A stretch of 64,000 bases of DNA from contig NZ_UAPQ01000001.1 in assembly GCF_900444995.1 (NCBI RefSeq), forward strand, positions 496,001 to 560,000. Reading direction: 5' to 3'. This document shows, one piece after another, positions 9,404 through 17,823 of the stretch. The notes beneath the pieces are model-generated. The model did not search any database and was not told the DNA's origin. It saw only the letters and a program-made list of their open reading frames with translations. The DNA comes from Actinomyces bovis. Lineage in GTDB: Bacteria > Actinomycetota > Actinomycetes > Actinomycetales > Actinomycetaceae. A program made the position numbers and the translations under genes. The number at the start of each line of letters is the position of its first letter. Positions within the stretch are counted from its first letter, which is position 1.

Positions 9404-10017
9404 CCTCCACAGGCAGCCGAGCCGAGGCGCGCTTACTGGCGACACTAGTGGCAGCAGTGATTGTACTTATGACACCCGGGTGCACTTGGTGGGAGCAGCG
9501 CCCAGACAATCCCGTTCCTGAGGCCTTGTGCTGGGGTCTGCAAAAGGCTGGTCTAGAGGCTGTATCAGGCCATCGCATCACCTCCACCGGTCGATCAGGG
9601 GCCACAGCCCCGGAGTACTTCGATGTGTATCATGTCTGTTACTTTGACCTTGAGGGAATTGGGTCTATGCGGATCTCATACAATCCCAGTCCGTACCTGC
9701 CCCAGGGGCGGACTGGACTGTTGTCTGAGGCGCAGACCCGGGAGAAGTGGTCGCAGCGACCAGGCTTTGAGCAGCTTGACCTGGGACTGGACGGTCACGC
9801 CTACTTCCTGCCACTAAGCGTCTACCATCCCTTGGAGGCGGACGCTGCGTGGTTCGCACCTGACGGCAGAACCCTTCAAGTTGAATTGCTGCAAAGCTCA
9901 ACCCCTGCGGTCACCGAGCAGGAGGGCAAAACGGTCGTGGTCGCTCTGCTCAGGTACGCGGCCAGCATCTATCCCAGCACCTTCCCAACCGTGCAGCCCA
10001 CCCCAACCCCGCAGTGA
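9400..10017 (+). CDS. putative lipoprotein
   Basis: The 205-residue product has a hydrophobic N-terminal segment (LLATLVAAVIVLM) followed by TPGC, an imperfect lipobox, so it is probably exported and lipid-anchored through Cys27. The rest is a small globular domain with several Cys and aromatic residues (EALCWGLQKAG, FDVYHVCYFD) and a Pro/Thr-rich end. The start GTG overlaps the stop of the large WXG-like gene (GTGA), so the two are translationally coupled. In polymorphic toxin loci this slot often holds an immunity protein. That is inference from position; I do not recognise the family. Confidence 0.65.
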   Translation: MTSTGSRAEARLLATLVAAVIVLMTPGCTWWEQRPDNPVPEALCWGLQKAGLEAVSGHRITSTGRSGATAPEYFDVYHVCYFDLEGIGSMRISYNPSPYLPQGRTGLLSEAQTREKWSQRPGFEQLDLGLDGHAYFLPLSVYHPLEADAAWFAPDGRTLQVELLQSSTPAVTEQEGKTVVVALLRYAASIYPSTFPTVQPTPTPQ

Positions 10018-10030
10018 CCGCCACCAACAG

Positions 10031-10543
10031 ATGATCCCAGCCCTGCTGGAGCGCATGGAGATGCTGCGCACCCGCAGCTGGGGGCGAAACGCCATGACCG
10101 GACTAACAGCCGTGTTTGCTGCCGCCTCCTCCGAACGCGCCACTCCAGCGCCCGGCAACGACAAGGACGAGCGCGCCTCCTGGGCCACAGCCAACGGACT
10201 CAACATCATCGCAGCCCAGGACTTCCCCAAGACCCCGGAAGCCGCACGCAACACCGGCACCCTCCTGGGCAACTGCGCACCAGAAGTCATTCACGTGGCA
10301 AATAGGACCGGGATCAAGAGCGACGATGACCCTCATCATTTGGTGAACCTGTATGGAAATGGGGTAGACGAGACCGAAGTGAGGAATTCTCTGGCCAAGC
10401 TTCTTGAAGGCGCTTCCCACTCAAAGGAGGCTGCTCATGGTGTTGGCGCTGGGACCGCAGCATACACCTCTAAAAAGTGCGATGCATTAACTGCTGCAGG
10501 TGGCGCCACCGTCAGCAGGATAAAGGGGCTCTTCACGATTTAG
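10031..10543 (+). pseudogene. orphan C-terminal cassette of the WXG-like protein, truncated by the IS
   Basis: This short frame repeats the internal part of the large WXG-like protein. The first part (MEMLRTRSWG through LLGNC) is identical to it at DNA level. The next 70 or so residues are related but divergent: DDDPHHLVNLYGNG here against KDDPSNLVPLDANG in the full gene, then NSLAKLLEG against HSLAKLLYN. The frame ends in KGLFTI and a stop, and those last codons already belong to the insertion sequence. It lacks an N-terminal region and looks like a stored or displaced tail cassette, comparable in layout to orphan modules of contact-dependent toxins. No toxin domain is recognisable. Confidence 0.65.
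10055..10278 (+). repeat. 224-bp direct repeat, copy 2 (orphan cassette)
   Basis: Identical to 8432-8655, offset by 1623 bp. Perfect identity next to strongly divergent flanks suggests recent recombination or gene conversion through this block. Confidence 0.95.
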
Positions 10544-11982
10544 AGTGCGTTGATCCGGGTGTGCAGCTGCCCGGAGTGAATCAGGCACCGCAAGATGTAG
10601 TGGTCGAGGTTGCGCAACCCCAGGGCGGTTTCCCGTAGATGCTCTAGCCGGCCATTGATGGCCTCGACCGGCCCGTTGGACGCCCCGATGTCGAAGTAAG
10701 CCAGCACATCCTCGCGCCGACGCCACAACGTCCGACCCAGCTGGGCCAGCTCCTCCAACCCTTTCGGCACGCCCATACGCAGGGTGTTGATGATCCGTTC
10801 CATCAACTTCTTGCCCTCCGATTTCTTCGGGTGCCCGTAGGCCTGGATCATGTCCTGGTAGAACATCCACGTGACCTCGAGTGCCACGTATTCGTCATCG
10901 GTGGCCCACAACAGGTCCAACCGCCTGTTCTGCCGCTCGGTGAGGTAGTTCCTCCTGGTCAGCAAGGTCCGCCGGTGCTTGTACAGCAGATCATCCTTGC
11001 GTCCACGACGCCCCGTGGTCTCACGTTGGAGCCTCTGGCGGCAGCCAGTGAGCTTGTCCGCTGCCAGATGCACGACGTGGAACGGATCCATCACCTTCCT
11101 CGCCTGGGGCAGTACCTGGTCGACGGCGGTGGCCTAGCCGGTGAAGCCGTCCATGGTCACCACCTGCACCTGGCTGCAAAAACCAGGGTCGCGTTCCTGC
11201 AGCCACGTGCGCAGCACGTCCGCGCTGCGGCCTGGGCGGATATCCAGTACTCGGGCCGGCCCACGGCCATCGGCCAGCGGGGTGAGGTCGACCAGGATCG
11301 TCACCAGGTTGGACGGCTGGCCTGGCTTTCGGGTGTGCTTCCACACGTGCTCATCCACCCCGAGGATGCGCACCCCGTCCAGATGGGAGGGGTTGTCGTA
11401 GACGAGCTGTCGGCAGGCGTCCACAGCGACCTGATTGACCAGTTCCCAACCCACCTAGAGGGCCTTGGCGGTGGCGGCCACGCTCATCCGGTCGATGGCC
11501 AGTCGCTGGAGGATCCAGCCGGTCACCCGGTGGGTGAGCTTGGCCCCGTCATTGGCGCAGTTGAGGGAGGCTTGGAAGATTTTCCTGGGACATTGTTGAT
11601 TGGTGCAGGTGAATCGGGGGACACGAAGGTGCAGGCGGGTGAAAAACCCCACGACCGGCAGGTCAACCAGTCGGCAGACAGTGTGATCACGCAGTTTCCC
11701 GCCTTGGGTGCAGTCGGGGCAGTGCCCCTCGACAGCGACCGGGGCGGCGTCGATGATGGTGAAGGTTGCGGCGTCGGCGGCTCCGGTGATCGTCAAACCG
11801 ATTTCCGCCGTGCGGCAGATGGTGTCTGCGACGAGGTTGCCACTAGGCTGCACAGTAGGGTCCTGGTTCGGTCAGATGCAAGCGTAGTAACTCCCATCTT
11901 GTACCGGCCAGGACCCCCAACATGTTGTCCCACCCCGAACCGGGCTCCGCGGTCAGCTACGCACCCCAAAACACGAAGAGCC
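10527..11982 (-). mobile_element. ISL3-family insertion sequence (degenerate)
   Basis: The 1456-bp element has imperfect terminal inverted repeats. The left end starts GGCTCTTCACGATTT and the right end, read inward, starts GGCTCTTCGTGTTTT; both share GAGTGCG or GGGTGCG a few bases further in. One transposase frame on the minus strand fills it. The size and the GGCTCTTC ends are typical of ISL3 elements. The flanking octamers (GATAAAGG and ACTTTGGC) are not identical, so no target duplication is visible. This could reflect a deletion or recombination at one side after insertion. Confidence 0.85.
10540..11853 (-). pseudogene. ISL3-family transposase with two in-frame amber stops
   Basis: Three consecutive pieces lie in one frame. 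The first carries the N-terminal zinc-binding region (HCPDC and CTNQQC). The second carries the first part of the DDE domain (GVRILGVDEHVWKH, VTMDGFTG). The third carries MDPFHVVHLA, GASNGPVEAINGRLEHLRE with the catalytic Glu, and the C-terminus. They are separated only by TAG codons at 11455-11457 and about 11131-11133. Without the stops the product would be about 437 residues, normal for ISL3 transposases. As written it should be inactive. Confidence 0.85.
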
Positions 11983-12434
11983 ACTTTGGCCGATGAACTG
12001 CGGCTGTTATTTATCTCCGATCATCATGACTCCTCCTGCGCTCACAGCCGATAGAGCCACATACACCGTTTCTCTAACAGCCACTTAATGAGGCATGCCA
12101 ACAGAGCCAAGTAATCGAATCGGTGTGTCAGGCCTTGTGAGAGCGAGGCGGCATATCTCTGTTCATACATACAGAAGGCTGATGTGTCCGCTGGATCACG
12201 TATGAGTCCTGAAAAATGTTATAGTACAGCTGGTTAGCCCACGAATTTCTTGAGATGGTCGTGTCTGCAATGAGATTGAAATGGCCTGGTATCTCAGTAC
12301 CTACGTCCACTTGCCCATGTTTCTGTCAGTGGTAGCTCGAAAGTCTTGATCTTCTTAATACAAAGATGGCCTCCCAGAGTCAAAACAGTCAACGCACTTC
12401 ATCTGTTCGGTCTGCTCAGCTACAGGTACGATTA
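11983..12434. other. gene-free AT-richer spacer between the IS and the TOMM island
   Basis: No supported gene is seen. A 60-codon minus-strand frame (12128-12310) has no ribosome-binding site and no recognisable motif. Base composition is already lower in GC than the housekeeping DNA, so this is likely the downstream margin of the acquired island. Confidence 0.5.
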
Positions 12435-13178
12435 TTAGGGTAAGCGGTAAACACTGATCATTGTCGGGGAGCCGGAGAAATAGGGACGTCGATCCCAGTC
12501 GGACCAAGTAGCAACCATCTCAAGACCTGCACCTCGAGCCATAGTATCGAGCTCAGCGGGAGAGAGCGGGTACATAGTTAGCGGAATGAGCCGTATCCCG
12601 TCGGAGCTGATGAGTACGTCCTGATAGTCAAGTCGATTGGTGGAATGGTCATAGCGAGAGGTGCCGATGACAACCCGTCCGGGTTGCATGTCAGAGACCC
12701 GCACAGCACCGTCCACGAACTTTGCCCATTCTCCTATATTGAAGACGGACATCTCGATGAGCACGTGTGCCCCTGGCTCCAAGACACCAACGATGTTGTC
12801 GAGAGTCGACCGTTGGGCGTCACAATCACCCACCATGAGGAGCACCTCGAACAATAGGTATGCCAGGCGGTATCGACCTTCGATCGGTTCTCTTGTGACG
12901 TCACACAGCCGGGCTGACACAAGATCGCGGTGATCATGCGCGCGAAGGACATCAAGCATGTCTGGAGAGGAGTCCACACCGATAACGGATATGCCTCGTT
13001 CTGCTAATGCTAGCGCCATTCGGCCGGTACCACAACCGACGTCAAGTGCTGAACCACCTCTGGCTAGCTCGGCAAGCAGGTCGACTTTGTTCGCCGTCGG
13101 TTCGGTCTGATCGGCATAGAACTGTTCGTAGATGTCAGCAACGAAGCTACCGAAAGTTGTGGCGTCATAGTTTTTCAC
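12435..13178 (-). CDS. class I SAM-dependent methyltransferase of the TOMM cluster
   Basis: The 247-residue product has a Rossmann-type SAM site: motif I ALDVGCGTGRMALALAERG near residue 45, the acidic strand end in VIGVDSSPDML, and DLVSARLCDVT. It is the last gene of the operon and starts at a GTG overlapping the protease stop (TAGTG). In a TOMM operon it would most likely methylate the modified peptide, as the methyltransferase of plantazolicin does. The streptolysin S locus has no such enzyme, so this would be an extra tailoring step. Substrate is inferred from the operon only; a different cellular substrate is possible. Confidence 0.8.
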   Translation of the reverse strand: MKNYDATTFGSFVADIYEQFYADQTEPTANKVDLLAELARGGSALDVGCGTGRMALALAERGISVIGVDSSPDMLDVLRAHDHRDLVSARLCDVTREPIEGRYRLAYLLFEVLLMVGDCDAQRSTLDNIVGVLEPGAHVLIEMSVFNIGEWAKFVDGAVRVSDMQPGRVVIGTSRYDHSTNRLDYQDVLISSDGIRLIPLTMYPLSPAELDTMARGAGLEMVATWSDWDRRPYFSGSPTMISVYRLP

Positions 13179-13873
13179 TAATGATCCTTTCCTAGAGTAG
13201 GTTTGTCATTCAAAAGATAGTCTTGAGCAATATGCACATTATCGCGCGATGCGATGACCAGTATGTTGTAAACAACATGGGCAATAATCGACGCCAGTAG
13301 ACCGCCGAGCAAAAACGCCGTTCCCAGGAACAACCCAAACACAATATGGCCAGGCACACCTGCGGGTCCAAGAACGAAGACATGCATCACTCCAAAGGCG
13401 AGGGCAGAGATCGCCACAGCCCACCCGGGCCCCAGGCCAAGGCCCGTGAGTCCGCCCAGAAGTAAGCCTCGGAATACGATTTCCTCACCCATTGCGTCTA
13501 GTGCATAGAGGCTAGACACTGCCGCATCACATAGGGAAGGAGCCCTACAATGTGCAATTAAGCTAGCCCGTTGATCTCGTCTGGCGAGAATAATCCACCA
13601 GAGGACTCCGAGTGTAAGCCCGAGACCTACCGCATATTGCCAGGAAAGGCACCCTAGAAACAAGCTATTGCCCGGCAGACCGATCAGTAACCATATAAGA
13701 ATCACAACAGCCGAAGCTACTATAAGACAAAGCTCATAGGAAAAAGCCCATAATTTGTGAGACGACACTGTAGTGCGGTTCAAGTGCATAGCCACAAGCG
13801 ACCATAAGACCCACCATAGTGCAGCTACAGCTAGTCCAGCCCCGGAGACGAAGTGGGTCAAGTCACTGGTCAT
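13178..13873 (-). CDS. CPBP-family intramembrane protease (SagE-like)
   Basis: The 231-residue protein has about six to seven hydrophobic segments and the three CPBP/ABI motifs in order: EEIVFRG with paired glutamates and Arg, FGVMHVF with His, and the final AHVVYN with His and Asn. CPBP proteins in streptolysin S-type operons (SagE) are thought to remove the leader peptide or to give self-immunity. The start overlaps the end of the permease gene by 11 bp. No other peptidase is present in the cluster, so this is the best candidate for leader cleavage. Which of the two roles applies cannot be read from sequence. Confidence 0.85.
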   Translation of the reverse strand: MTSDLTHFVSGAGLAVAALWWVLWSLVAMHLNRTTVSSHKLWAFSYELCLIVASAVVILIWLLIGLPGNSLFLGCLSWQYAVGLGLTLGVLWWIILARRDQRASLIAHCRAPSLCDAAVSSLYALDAMGEEIVFRGLLLGGLTGLGLGPGWAVAISALAFGVMHVFVLGPAGVPGHIVFGLFLGTAFLLGGLLASIIAHVVYNILVIASRDNVHIAQDYLLNDKPTLGKDH

Positions 13874-14657
13874 CCGGGGTCCACCGGAAGAATAAGATCG
13901 ACGCCAAAAACAAGATCAAAAACCAAACAATGAGAACTAAAAAATATGTCTCGAGTCCATCGAGTTTGTTGAACCAACTAGACCGTAGCACACCAACCAT
14001 CGGCCAGAAGGGCAAATACTCCATGCTGGTGAGGACCCAACCCGGCACCTTGCCTTCCAGAGGAAAGAAACCGGCAGCGATCATGCCGACGCCGAACAGG
14101 ACGGTGGAGGATAGTCCGGCGGTCTCTACGCTCCGCATGCGGCTACTGAGCGTAAATCCTAGAGCTAGCATAGTGGCAATTACGAGGAGAAACGCCGATG
14201 CTATGAGCACAGGAGAGCCTGATGGCCATAAGTTATAACTTAAGCCTGCAACCAACATCATGACAAAATTGCCGATGAAGAGCACTAAAACCCTGTCGAT
14301 GATCTGCCCGGCAAGATAGGTTGTCTTAGACAATGGTGAGGCTAAGTAGGTCTTGAGAGTGCCTTCTTTACGCTGCTCTGTGATCGCCACTCCAATAGAG
14401 AATAAGCCAGTTGAGAGGACGGACAACGCGGCGACATCCGGTACGGCTGCTGCTCGAAATTCCTCTGGATACCAGAATGTGACAGCAATCAGGAAGATCA
14501 CGCTCGGAGCTAGGAGTGCAAACAAAAAACCTACAGGAGACCGAGTATAGCTAGTCATTTCAAGGCGCGCGACAGCGAGAGCTAGCCGCAATGAGGATGG
14601 CCGACGCTCTGAATTTTCCGGCGTAATACGAATCAATTTAGTCTGCTGAGAAGTCAT
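13863..14657 (-). CDS. ABC-2 type permease of the TOMM exporter
   Basis: The 264-residue membrane protein has about six transmembrane helices, for example FLFALLAPSVIFLIAVTFW near the N-terminus and VLIVWFLILFLASILFF at the end. It also shows the ABC-2 signature region ITEQRKEGTLKTYLASPLSKTTYL after helix two. It overlaps the ATPase gene by 4 bp and would form the channel for export of the mature peptide and possibly for producer protection. Streptolysin S loci usually have two permease genes (SagH, SagI); only one is present here, so the channel is presumably a homodimer. Confidence 0.88.
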   Translation of the reverse strand: MTSQQTKLIRITPENSERRPSSLRLALAVARLEMTSYTRSPVGFLFALLAPSVIFLIAVTFWYPEEFRAAAVPDVAALSVLSTGLFSIGVAITEQRKEGTLKTYLASPLSKTTYLAGQIIDRVLVLFIGNFVMMLVAGLSYNLWPSGSPVLIASAFLLVIATMLALGFTLSSRMRSVETAGLSSTVLFGVGMIAAGFFPLEGKVPGWVLTSMEYLPFWPMVGVLRSSWFNKLDGLETYFLVLIVWFLILFLASILFFRWTPDDQ

Positions 14658-15580
14658 TCTCGTAGCCCTCTCCCGGTGAGAATTAGGAATATATCCTCTA
14701 GTGATGCTGGCCTCTCATCAATAACTTTCGCGCGGCCCTCCAGCTGGCGGCGAAGTTCCTCCGGAGTGTCGGTAAAAACCACAACGGAATCCACCCGAGG
14801 CAGGCTGGGAGACGGTGCGAGGTAGTCGGCCAATTGCTGAGGAGAGGTAGTCCGAATCAACAGCCGGTGCCCGTAACCGGACCGTGAGCGGATGGACTGA
14901 GCGGTACCCTGAGCAATGACCGTGCCGCGGTCGATGATGACAATCTCATCAGCCAGTTCCTCTGCCTCATCTACATCGTGTGTGGATAAGACCACCGTGC
15001 GCCCTTCATCTCGCAATCGCCGGATTTCATCGCGTAAAAACTCCTGGCCCTGCGGATCTAGACCGGCGGTCGGCTCATCCAAAACCACCACGGACGGGTT
15101 CCCGATCAGAGCACGCGCAATGCTGAGCCGACGCTTCTGTCCGCCCGAGAGACGAGGAAATCGAACATCTGCCTTTTCCGCGAGCCCGAACCGATGCAGA
15201 GCTTCATCCACGAGGATCGGATTCGGGTATAGAGACGCGAAGAAGGTAAGCGACTCCCTCACCTTCACCGTGGCCTGCAGACTGAATTCCTGAACCTGAA
15301 CACCAAGGATGAGAGCAAGATCGCGGTGATGCCGTACTGGATCGAGACCGAATACACGGATACTGCCGGAGTCCGGCGCTCGCATGCCGCAGATTGTCTC
15401 CATGAACGTCGTTTTACCAGCCCCGTTAGGTCCGAGTAAAGCAGTGATGGTTCCACTATTGATGTTGAGGCTCAAGCCGTCTAGTGCACGAGTGAGGCCA
15501 TAGGCCTTGTGTAAGTCGAGTGCCTCAATAGCTATTTGTGCATCAACATCGGGCGCAACTAATTCTTTCTTCTGATTCAA
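14654..15580 (-). CDS. ABC transporter ATPase of the TOMM exporter
   Basis: The 308-residue ATPase has Walker A GPNGAGKTT near residue 52, the signature RLSGGQKRRLSIARAL, Walker B VVVLDEPTAGLDPQG, and the H-loop in VVLSTHDVDEAEEL. It has the DrrA/CcmA-like C-terminal extension common in peptide and drug exporters. It overlaps the dehydrogenase gene upstream and the permease gene downstream by 4 bp each, so ATPase and permease are produced together as a SagG-like export pair. Confidence 0.92.
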   Translation of the reverse strand: MNQKKELVAPDVDAQIAIEALDLHKAYGLTRALDGLSLNINSGTITALLGPNGAGKTTFMETICGMRAPDSGSIRVFGLDPVRHHRDLALILGVQVQEFSLQATVKVRESLTFFASLYPNPILVDEALHRFGLAEKADVRFPRLSGGQKRRLSIARALIGNPSVVVLDEPTAGLDPQGQEFLRDEIRRLRDEGRTVVLSTHDVDEAEELADEIVIIDRGTVIAQGTAQSIRSRSGYGHRLLIRTTSPQQLADYLAPSPSLPRVDSVVVFTDTPEELRRQLEGRAKVIDERPASLEDIFLILTGRGLRE

Positions 15581-16431
15581 GATACCTCGCCCTTTGCATC
15601 GTGCAGTGCGACAACGTCTTCTGGGCGCCCTACTAAAAGCGCATAGACGGGAAACTCATGCACACCGTCCAACCCCAAGAGGTCAGCGAGCTCATCGTCA
15701 AAAAATCCACCCATCGGCAGAGCAACATGGCCAGTAGCCAGGACACCAAGTAGAAGATTTTGAGCGACGTGACCTGCCTCCATCAGAGCGAATCGTGTAG
15801 CACGGATCCCATACTTAAACCGAGAGCGCAGGGGGAATGCGGAGATAATGAAGACAGCATCAACGTTCTTGAACAGTTTCTCCTCTGGCGTTGCAGAACC
15901 AAGCTCTGTCGGGGTAGCAGTGCCTACCTGAAAAAGCGTATGCGACTGTGGCTCGTAATAATAGAGGCCAGCGCTTGGCCCGATGCCATCCCGGAGACTG
16001 ACGTAAAGGTCCCGGGGGCGCAGCGCACCCCCCGATGGAGCGGTGTGACCGGTGTGGAAGGCGCTGACGTGTCTAACGTAACCGTCGGCAGCCCAACACC
16101 ACCACGAAAGTTCGACATCGGTCGCGGGCGTGCCCGAAGCAAACTCGCCGATGGGAGTGCGACGGGAAGCAAGAGCATCTCCGAGCGTAATGCTGTCTCG
16201 ATATGCGCCTGGGTCAGGCAATTGGAAGCTCGGCAGATGTCTGAACTGCTTTCCCGCGCGGGACGTCCCTTCCACGAGCCAGGGGGATGACTCGAGCATA
16301 TAGATACCCGGGACCTCCATTGGACCGAGGTGTCGATGTAGTTTACTCGCCTCAATAAAGTCCTCTGCTGGGTCTAGTAGCGGCAATTCGGAGGCGCCAA
16401 AGATCACATCTGTAATGTTAGGAGTATGCAC
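15577..16431 (-). CDS. SagB-type FMN dehydrogenase (azoline to azole)
   Basis: SagB/McbC enzymes oxidise thiazoline and oxazoline rings to aromatic azoles with FMN. The 284-residue protein carries the nitroreductase-like motifs: ASRRTPIGEFASG (FMN-binding SRR region, about residue 89), TAPSGGALRPRDLYV, YYEPQSHTL, and the C-terminal TRFALMEAGHVAQNLLLGVLATG and ALPMGGFFDD. It follows the YcaO gene by 12 bp and overlaps the ATPase gene. A dehydrogenase means the product should carry true thiazoles rather than only thiazolines. Confidence 0.92.
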   Translation of the reverse strand: MHTPNITDVIFGASELPLLDPAEDFIEASKLHRHLGPMEVPGIYMLESSPWLVEGTSRAGKQFRHLPSFQLPDPGAYRDSITLGDALASRRTPIGEFASGTPATDVELSWWCWAADGYVRHVSAFHTGHTAPSGGALRPRDLYVSLRDGIGPSAGLYYYEPQSHTLFQVGTATPTELGSATPEEKLFKNVDAVFIISAFPLRSRFKYGIRATRFALMEAGHVAQNLLLGVLATGHVALPMGGFFDDELADLLGLDGVHEFPVYALLVGRPEDVVALHDAKGEVS

Positions 16432-16443
16432 AATCGAACTTCC

Positions 16444-17823
16444 TCAGGGGAACGGATGGGGGAAAGGGGTCAGGTCGTCCGGACCCAAAACTCGATCGGT
16501 GTAGCCCAGCTCGAGGGGCCTCTCGTAGATGCGGCGTCCGCCGAGGAATCGTCGGTTCCAACCCGCATCGAGTGGCTGAAGTTGAGGTGAGTAGGTCTTT
16601 ACGACTGAAAGCCCAGCTTCGACAATATCAGGCGAGGTGACATCGACTGCGTAAACGTCGACACCTTGAGCTTCAAGTCGGCCTAACACTGCCTCGATTA
16701 GTTCGGCGGGCGTTGAGGCAGGCAGCACCGGCGCGGTACGCGGGTCTACCCAGTCTTCAGAAGCCCAAAGGAAGGAAGCCAAAGCGGCGCGATCTCGCTC
16801 CCCGTAGTATCGGACGTGATCATCAAACCCATTGATCGCGGTTCCATACGGCACATCGTCAGTGATCCTCTCCGAGGTACGCTGCTGAGCTTTGCACCAG
16901 GTGCGGGTCTGGAATGCCTCTAAGAGCGCTTCGATGGCGGCCTCGGCCAATGTGGGTCGCGCCGCAGCGCCCAGTGCTAAAGCTCCCCAGTCAGAGTACA
17001 GATTGCGAACGATTCCGAGGGCGGTTGGGACACCAAGATGCTCTGTGAGGTCAACGGCGGCATAGCTGATACCAGTCGGAGTGAAGTGACGACGACACAG
17101 GCGGTCAAGTTCAGGATCAGCAGAGATGTCGATCAGGGGCATAGACAGACCTGCATGCCACGTGACCATGAGAGCATCACGCTCGACGAGTTCCAGAAGA
17201 CTGCTCACGATCGCCTCACGCCGATTCGGCCCACATGCCAGTCCATTTGATGTCGAATAGGTCAAGGCAGGCTCACCGTGACTACGCCGACTGTTGAGGA
17301 AAACAACCTGGGCTGGGACCAACGCCGGGGTAGCCCTTATCAAATCAACCCCGTCGACCCATCGGGTCCGGGTGTTGCGAGCGAACGGCGTAAACTGAAA
17401 TGCTGAATCGACATATTGCTCGGCCGAAAACAACGCCATGTCGGTTGGATCAACGGCAGGCATGGTTAGTTGCTCAAACGTGGCCTCGACAAGGCGTTCG
17501 GTAGGCAGGTAGGCGGCACTGCAGCGCTCCACCGTCTCACCGATAGCGGATGCACGAGCCTGAAGGCGGTCGAACGAGCCCCCTCCGTTGGCACTGTTGG
17601 CCGGATGGCCGAGCGTTTCATTCGTGTCAGAAGCACCTGCCCCTACGTAGAAGCTGCGTACATCGTCAGCGTCATATGTGAGTTCAACAATATCCGTAGC
17701 GATCCCAAGGAATGGGGAGGCGAGTTCTTCGAGTACCCGGCAGGACGGCTCACGATCTACCCAGGGACCTCTGAACATCGCCTGGCGTCGCGCCATCACG
17801 TCCTGCTTAGCGATCACGGTCAT
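16444..17823 (-). CDS. YcaO cyclodehydratase (SagD-like)
   Basis: YcaO proteins use ATP to cyclise Cys, Ser or Thr side chains onto the peptide backbone. The 459-residue protein shows the ATP/Mg signatures RASAIGETVERCSA (about residue 90), SSLLELVERDALMVTWH and EAAIEALLEAFQTRTW. It ends in PFPHPFP, the PxPxP-type tail characteristic of azoline-forming YcaOs. It also has the typical YSTSNGLACG segment. The start overlaps the stop of the E1-like partner gene (ATGA), matching the SagC-SagD arrangement. This is the core enzyme that identifies the cluster. Confidence 0.95.
   Translation of the reverse strand: MTVIAKQDVMARRQAMFRGPWVDREPSCRVLEELASPFLGIATDIVELTYDADDVRSFYVGAGASDTNETLGHPANSANGGGSFDRLQARASAIGETVERCSAAYLPTERLVEATFEQLTMPAVDPTDMALFSAEQYVDSAFQFTPFARNTRTRWVDGVDLIRATPALVPAQVVFLNSRRSHGEPALTYSTSNGLACGPNRREAIVSSLLELVERDALMVTWHAGLSMPLIDISADPELDRLCRRHFTPTGISYAAVDLTEHLGVPTALGIVRNLYSDWGALALGAAARPTLAEAAIEALLEAFQTRTWCKAQQRTSERITDDVPYGTAINGFDDHVRYYGERDRAALASFLWASEDWVDPRTAPVLPASTPAELIEAVLGRLEAQGVDVYAVDVTSPDIVEAGLSVVKTYSPQLQPLDAGWNRRFLGGRRIYERPLELGYTDRVLGPDDLTPFPHPFP

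Noticed and set aside
7177-11457. Recoding of TAG as a sense codon
   Set aside because: Three in-frame TAGs cluster in decayed genes, but intact genes such as those ending at 41218, 53477 and 54597 use TAG as a normal stop, so plain pseudogenisation is simpler.
10831-12054. 407-codon plus-strand open frame
   Set aside because: It lies antisense to the ISL3 transposase, whose motifs are clear on the minus strand; the plus translation has no domain-like pattern.
12128-12310. 60-codon minus-strand frame downstream of the TOMM operon
   Set aside because: No ribosome-binding site, no motif and no overlap with the operon.
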